In this document: positions 59,872-64,000 of the stretch, one piece after another
Position numbering within the stretch: position 1 is the first letter of the stretch
Layout of the letters: every line of letters starts with the position of its first letter
Assembly: GCA_020160755.1 (NCBI GenBank)
Contig: JAIUPN010000001.1
Location: 186,001-250,000 of the forward strand
From: Pseudomonadota bacterium
Lineage (GTDB): Bacteria > Pseudomonadota > Alphaproteobacteria > Sphingomonadales > Sphingomonadaceae
Reading direction: 5' to 3'
Length of the DNA: 64,000 nt
Notes under the pieces: model-generated
What the model was told of the DNA's origin: nothing
The model's database searches: none
Seen by the model: only the letters and a program-made list of their open reading frames with translations
Program-made: the position numbers and the translations under genes

Positions 59872-60776
59872 GTCGTCACCTGATGTTTGCGGAAAATGTC
59901 CGCGAGCATCCGGAACTCGTCGGCCCGCGGGCTGCCTTTGCGCCACACGAGCGCGATCGTCCGCCAGTCATGCTCCGAATCGAGCGGGCGCGTGTCGATG
60001 TCGGTGTGATCGAGGATGCCCGCCTCGATCGCCATCTGCGGCAACATCGTGATGCCGAGGCCGTTGTCGACCATCTGCACCAGCGTGTGCAGCGATGTTC
60101 CCATCATCCGTGCACCCGCGCGCAATTCTGGGCGGTTGCAGGCGGCGAGGACATGATCCTTCAGACAATGCCCGTCCTCGAGCATCAGCATTTGCGCCGG
60201 ATCGAGTTGATCGGCGCTGACCATCGCGGGCAGGTCCTCGGACTGGTCGCCGGGGAAGGCGACGAACAGCGCGTCGTCGAACAGATTTTCGGCTTCGACG
60301 TCGCCGCACGCATAGGGCAGCGCGAGCAGGACGCAGTCGACGGTGCCGTGGTGAAGCGACTCGCACGCCTGCGCGCTCGGTTCCTCGCGCAGAAAGAGTT
60401 TCAGCGACGGCCGCTCCTTGCGGAGGCGCGGGAGCAGGCCGGGGAGGAGGAAGGGTGCGATCGTAGGGATGACGCTCATCCTGAGTTCGCCGACGAGCGG
60501 CGCGGCAGCAGCGGCGGCCATGTCGGCAAGCTCCTCGGCTTCGCGCAAGACGCGATGCGCCTTTTCGACGATCGCGTTGCCGAGGCCGGTGAAGCGCACA
60601 ACCCGGCGAGTTCGTTCGACGAGCGTCTGCCCGAGCAAGGTTTCAAGCTCGCGGATACCTGCCGACAGCGTCGATTGCGTGACGTTGCAAGCGTCGGCGG
60701 CGCGGCCGAAATGACCGTGCTCGTGCAGCGCGACGAGATATTGCATCTGTTTGAGCGAGGGGAGGTAGTTGTGCAT
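59868..60776 (-). CDS. oxyR: Hydrogen peroxide-sensing LysR-type regulator OxyR
   Basis: The 302-residue regulator has an N-terminal winged helix (LKQMQYLVALHEHGHFGRAA) and a C-terminal sensing domain. Two cysteines, C204 and C213 in LEDGHCLKDHVLAAC, have the spacing and context of E. coli C199 and C208, so it should form the peroxide-induced disulfide. No catalase or ahpC gene is next to it; the divergent EF-hand gene is 136 bases away. Confidence 0.92.
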   Translation of the reverse strand: MHNYLPSLKQMQYLVALHEHGHFGRAADACNVTQSTLSAGIRELETLLGQTLVERTRRVVRFTGLGNAIVEKAHRVLREAEELADMAAAAAAPLVGELRMSVIPTIAPFLLPGLLPRLRKERPSLKLFLREEPSAQACESLHHGTVDCVLLALPYACGDVEAENLFDDALFVAFPGDQSEDLPAMVSADQLDPAQMLMLEDGHCLKDHVLAACNRPELRAGARMMGTSLHTLVQMVDNGLGITMLPQMAIEAGILDHTDIDTRPLDSEHDWRTIALVWRKGSPRADEFRMLADIFRKHQVTT

Positions 60777-60912
60777 TAATCGAATGTAGCAATGGAGGGT
60801 GCTTTTTTGAACAAGTTTGTCGATCTAAATTCGTGGCCATTATGGCGGTGATTATTGTCGGTTCCCGGCGGGCCGTGGTAACCAGGGTGATCAACCGGCG
60901 CGGAGGGGCGGT

Positions 60913-61380
60913 ATGGCGATTTCCCGTTTTCTGATCGGCGGCGTGGCGAGCGCGCTCTTGCTCACCGGCGGGCTGTTCATGTGGAAGGGCTATACGCAGA
61001 TCGCCGAGGAAGAGGTCTTGCCCGACCCGCCGCCAGCCTTGCCCGCAATCCCTGTCGCCGCTGTCAATGCGCCCAAGCGCGGACCCGCGCCGCCCGCGCT
61101 GCCCGCTGCCAAGGAAGCGTCGCGCGAAGAACGGCGCTTCAACCGCTTCGACCGTGACCGCAACGACAGGATCAGCCGGGTGGAGCTGATGTCGTCGCGC
61201 ACCGCGGCATTCCGCAAGCTCGACAAGGACGGCAATAATCTGCTGACCTTCGAGGAATGGGCGGCCGCGACGGGGCAGCGCTTTGCGGGGGCCGACGGCG
61301 ACAAGTCGGGCGACCTGACGCGCGCGGAATTTGCGACGACAGCACCGAAGCAGTCCGCCAAGCCTAAATGTAGCTGCTAG
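60913..61380 (+). CDS. Exported or membrane-anchored EF-hand protein
   Basis: 155 residues. A membrane helix or uncleaved signal lies at residues 5-25. A proline/alanine-rich linker ([14 protein letters not shown]) leads to three EF-hand loops at residues 80-91, 104-115 and 128-139 ([36 protein letters not shown]). All keep the calcium-binding acids. It ends CSC. It is probably a periplasmic calcium-binding protein; the partner is unknown. Confidence 0.85.
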   Translation: MAISRFLIGGVASALLLTGGLFMWKGYTQIAEEEVLPDPPPALPAIPVAAVNAPKRGPAPPALPAAKEASREERRFNRFDRDRNDRISRVELMSSRTAAFRKLDKDGNNLLTFEEWAAATGQRFAGADGDKSGDLTRAEFATTAPKQSAKPKCSC

Positions 61381-62723
61381 GCGGCAACCCCGTCGGCGGT
61401 TTTGACCCATTCGGCCAGCGCCGTCCCTGCACGCTGCGTATAGCCGAGCTTACGGTCCTTCTTGCGGACATCTTCGGCGAGCGGCGGGAAGAGGCCGAAA
61501 TTGACGTTCATCGGCTGATAGCTCGCGGCGTCGGCACCGCCGGTGATATGGCCGAGCAGTGCGCCCAGCGCCGTTTCGGGCGGCGGCGGGGGCAGGGTCC
61601 GGCCACCGAGTTCGGCGATAGCGAAGCGCGCTGCGACCAGGCCGATCGCGGCGCTTTCGACATAGCCTTCGCAGCCGGTGATCTGGCCTGCGAAACGGAT
61701 ATGCGGCGCGGACTTCAGGCGAAGCTGGTCGTCGAGCAGCTCGGGCGAGCGGATGAAGCTGTTGCGATGAAGGCCGCCGAGGCGTGCGAACTCGGCCTTT
61801 TCGAGGCCGGGGATGGTACGGAACAGCTCGACCTGCGCGGCGTGTTTCAGCTTGGTCTGGAAACCGACCATGTTCCACAGTGTGCCGAGCGCATTGTCCT
61901 GCCGGAGCTGGACGACGGCATAGGGCCAGCGCCCGGTCCGCGGATTGTCGAGCCCGACGCCCTTCATCGGGCCGAAGCGCAGCGTTTCTGGGCCGCGTTC
62001 GGCCATCACCTCGATCGGCATACAGCCCTCGAAATAGGGCGTGTTCTTTTCCCAATCCTTGAATTCGGTCTTGTCGCCGTCGACGAGTCCCTGAACGAAG
62101 CCGTGGTACTGGTCCTTGTCCATCGGGCAGTTGATATAATCCTTGCCGTCGCCGATCGGCCCGACCTTGTCCCAACGGCTCGCCATCCACGCGACGTCCA
62201 TGTCGATGCTGTCGCGGTAGACGATGGGGGCAATGGCGTCGAAAAAGGCGAGCGCATCCTTGCCGGTCGCGTCGCCGATGCTGGAGGCGAGGCCGGCTGC
62301 TGTGAGCGGGCCGGTGGCGACGATGGTCAGACCTTCGGCGGGCAGCGTGTCGATGCGTTCGCGAACGATGGTGATATTCGGATGCTGTTCAAGCGCGCGC
62401 GTGACGCCGCCCGAAAAGAGGTCGCGATCGACCGCGAGCGCCGAGCCGGCGGGGACCTTGTGCACATCGGCCTCGCGCATGATGATCGAACCCAGCGTGC
62501 GCATCTCTCGGTGGAGGAGGCCCACGGCGTTGCTGTCGCCGTCGTCGCTGCGAAAGCTGTTCGAACACACCATCTCGGCAAGCGCGTCGCCCTGATGCGC
62601 CGGGGTCATATCGCCGCCGCCGCGCATTTCAGAGAGTCGCACGCGAAAACCGGCCTCGGCGAGTTGCCATGCGGCTTCGGATCCGGCGAGGCCGCCGCCG
62701 ATGATGTGAATGTCGTGACCCAT
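61377..62723 (-). CDS. trmFO: Methylenetetrahydrofolate-tRNA-(uracil-5-)-methyltransferase
   Basis: The 448-residue flavoprotein makes m5U54 in the T-loop of tRNAs using methylene-THF and FAD. Motifs include [46 protein letters not shown] and [22 protein letters not shown]. Its TAG overlaps the stop of the EF-hand gene. Confidence 0.94.
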   Translation of the reverse strand: MGHDIHIIGGGLAGSEAAWQLAEAGFRVRLSEMRGGGDMTPAHQGDALAEMVCSNSFRSDDGDSNAVGLLHREMRTLGSIIMREADVHKVPAGSALAVDRDLFSGGVTRALEQHPNITIVRERIDTLPAEGLTIVATGPLTAAGLASSIGDATGKDALAFFDAIAPIVYRDSIDMDVAWMASRWDKVGPIGDGKDYINCPMDKDQYHGFVQGLVDGDKTEFKDWEKNTPYFEGCMPIEVMAERGPETLRFGPMKGVGLDNPRTGRWPYAVVQLRQDNALGTLWNMVGFQTKLKHAAQVELFRTIPGLEKAEFARLGGLHRNSFIRSPELLDDQLRLKSAPHIRFAGQITGCEGYVESAAIGLVAARFAIAELGGRTLPPPPPETALGALLGHITGGADAASYQPMNVNFGLFPPLAEDVRKKDRKLGYTQRAGTALAEWVKTADGVAA

Positions 62724-62832
62724 TTTACGCTATCCGTTGACTTGTACTTGTGGAGCCGCGCGCGCTGGTTGACTTGCGCGGCAGTTGCCGCGCACTAGGC
62801 CCATTGAAAGCAAGATGCAAAGGGGGCGGACG

Positions 62833-63498
62833 ATGGGCGGCCAGCGGGATTGGGATCGGGCGCGGTGGCTGTGGTGGCTGGCGCTGGCTGGCGGGATCAG
62901 CTTCTTCCTCGCCGTGTATCAGCGGCTCGACGGTCCGGCGATCTGGGCATGGAAGACGAGCGGAGTCGGCCTTCTGGCGCTGTGGGCCGCCGCGAATGCG
63001 CGCGAACGGAATGGCTGGCTGATCGCGGCGGCCCTGGGTTTCGGGGCGCTCGGCGACTGGCTGCTCGATGCCAAGGGTCTCGAAACCGGCGCGGTGGCTT
63101 TTGTGGTCGGGCATGTCATCGCGATTGGTCTGTACCTGACCAACCGACGGCCGCAGACGACGCCGTCGCAACGGCTGCTTGGCTGGTTGACGATGCCGGC
63201 GACGCTCGCGATTGTCTGGGCGATGCTGAGCCCCGCGCCGGGCTGGTGGCACGCCGCCGTCTATTCTCTGTTCGTCGCCGCGATGGCTGCGGCCGCCTGG
63301 ACCAGCCGCTTCCCACGTTATCGTACCGGGGTCGGCGCGATGCTGTTCCTCGCGAGCGACCTGTTCATTTTCGCGGGCGAGGGCGGGGTGATTTCGAAGG
63401 ACGTCAGGATGTGGCTCGTCTGGCCGCTCTATTTCGCCGGGCAGGCACTGATCGCCTGGGGCGTGGTCGGTACGCTGTCAAAAGAGGCGAAAGCCTAG
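62833..63498 (+). CDS. YhhN-family (lysoplasmalogenase-like) membrane protein
   Basis: A 221-residue protein with seven or eight hydrophobic helices. I chose the ATG behind AGGGGGCGG; one 18 bases upstream is also possible. GFGALGDWLLD is the family-typical acidic motif with the aspartates proposed for hydrolysis, and FLASDLFIFAGEG the second. Eukaryotic relatives (TMEM86) cleave the vinyl-ether bond of lysoplasmalogens; the bacterial substrate is unknown. Confidence 0.83.
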   Translation: MGGQRDWDRARWLWWLALAGGISFFLAVYQRLDGPAIWAWKTSGVGLLALWAAANARERNGWLIAAALGFGALGDWLLDAKGLETGAVAFVVGHVIAIGLYLTNRRPQTTPSQRLLGWLTMPATLAIVWAMLSPAPGWWHAAVYSLFVAAMAAAAWTSRFPRYRTGVGAMLFLASDLFIFAGEGGVISKDVRMWLVWPLYFAGQALIAWGVVGTLSKEAKA

Positions 63499-64000
63499 GC
63501 GCCGTCCCACGCGGCGATCGTCGTGCGGTGAAGCAGGCGGTCATAGCCGTCGTAACCGCCGGTCGCTCGGTGGAGAACCGAGCGATTGTCCCACATGATC
63601 AGCATGTCGGGTTCCCATTCGTGGCTATAGCGGAATTCCTCGCGGCCCTGCCACTGGATGAGTTCGTAGAGGAGCGGGAGTCCCTCGCTGTCGTCGAGCC
63701 CGTCGAAGCCGATAATATAGCCCGCGCAGCCGAACAGGCCGCGGCGGCCCGTTTCGGGATGTTCGCGGACGAAGGAATGGAGCTGTGTTTCGAGCGCTTC
63801 GTCGCCCGAACGGATGTCCATGCTGCGGTCCTTGTCGTTCGCGCCATACATGCCCGAGGGGGCGTAGCCGGCGCGCGCGCTGTGTATCGCCCTTAATCCC
63901 TCGACACGCGCGCGGAGATCGGCGGGCATCGCATCGAGCGCGGCGTGCTGGTTTGCAAATTCGGTATTGCCGCCGACCGGGGGAATCGTGATCCCGAACA
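63495..64000 (-). CDS. TauD/TfdA-family dioxygenase, 5' end outside window
   Basis: Only the C-terminal ~168 residues are visible. PPVGGNTEFANQHAALDAM matches the segment with the second half of the jelly-roll core, and IMWDNRSVLHRATGG contains the third iron-binding histidine. It should be a Fe(II)/2-oxoglutarate-dependent dioxygenase acting on taurine or another small acid. The HxD pair lies outside the window. Its stop is shared with the YhhN gene by a CTAG. Confidence 0.85.
   Translation of the reverse strand, partial: FGITIPPVGGNTEFANQHAALDAMPADLRARVEGLRAIHSARAGYAPSGMYGANDKDRSMDIRSGDEALETQLHSFVREHPETGRRGLFGCAGYIIGFDGLDDSEGLPLLYELIQWQGREEFRYSHEWEPDMLIMWDNRSVLHRATGGYDGYDRLLHRTTIAAWDGA

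Noticed and set aside
1-64000. CRISPR array, prophage, insertion sequence or integron
   Set aside because: No regularly spaced direct repeats, phage structural genes, transposase or integrase motifs were seen on either strand.

Overview
The window is about 64 kb of GC-rich bacterial chromosome, densely packed on both strands. I see no rRNA, tRNA, IS element, prophage or CRISPR array. Gene content and order point to an alphaproteobacterium of the Sphingomonadales, something like Sphingopyxis or Sphingomonas; this is inference from gene order, not from a marker gene. The supporting blocks are argS-SPOR-nagZ-scpA-scpB-tatABC, ispH-thrB-rnhA, a Caulobacter-type cpa/tad pilus cluster, FecI/FecR/TonB-receptor signalling, and sites resembling CtrA and EcfG targets.

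Layout. 0-5.1 kb: the end of a TadG-like gene, a protein joining a Phd-like antitoxin domain to PAS domains, and a pair of acyl-CoA dehydrogenases. 5.2-9.1 kb: a cell-surface signalling unit (ECF sigma factor, FecR anti-sigma factor, TonB receptor with an STN domain). 9.3-13.5 kb: a large autotransporter and a methyltransferase with a Fur-box-like palindrome at its start. 13.7-29.1 kb: glucokinase, then a large polyamine block. This has a PuuD-like hydrolase, three class III aminotransferases, two gamma-glutamylpolyamine synthetase-type enzymes, a PuuB-like oxidase and a complete PotFHI-G importer, eight genes of it in one reverse-strand operon. 29.1-30.0 kb: a compact reverse-strand group of cold-shock protein, IF-1 (TTG start) and two small unknown proteins, one of 46 codons. 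30.2-33.0 kb: a PhoR-like kinase, a Tat-exported small protein and an FAH-family hydrolase. 33.1-40.2 kb: cpaA-B-C-D-E-tadB-tadC, without the CpaF ATPase and without a pilin gene. 40.3-44.2 kb: an FAD oxidoreductase, a DUF1508 protein and ispH-thrB-rnhA. 44.3-51.6 kb: a lipoprotein, then the argS-to-tatC housekeeping run. 51.6-64 kb: an entericidin-like lipoprotein behind an EcfG-type promoter, mgtE, a cyclophilin, a nitronate monooxygenase, nadC, a secreted RNase T2, a small membrane protein behind a CtrA-type site, an LplT-like transporter, pgsA, moaD-moaE, oxyR, an EF-hand protein, trmFO, a YhhN protein and a partial TauD-like dioxygenase.

How the genes work together. The polyamine block would import putrescine or related amines, gamma-glutamylate them, oxidise or transaminate them and release the product. 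The gamma-glutamyl aldehyde dehydrogenase (PuuC) and the PuuR regulator are not in the window. Two TTGACGT-type palindromes, one before the acyl-CoA dehydrogenases and one between the nitronate monooxygenase and nadC, may tie these genes to one acyl-CoA-catabolism regulator. In the last 7 kb, four successive convergent gene pairs share a single CTAG as both stop codons. The most interesting unexplained items are the cspA/infA/small-protein group, the CtrA-site microprotein, the entericidin leader, and the Phd-PAS fusion.
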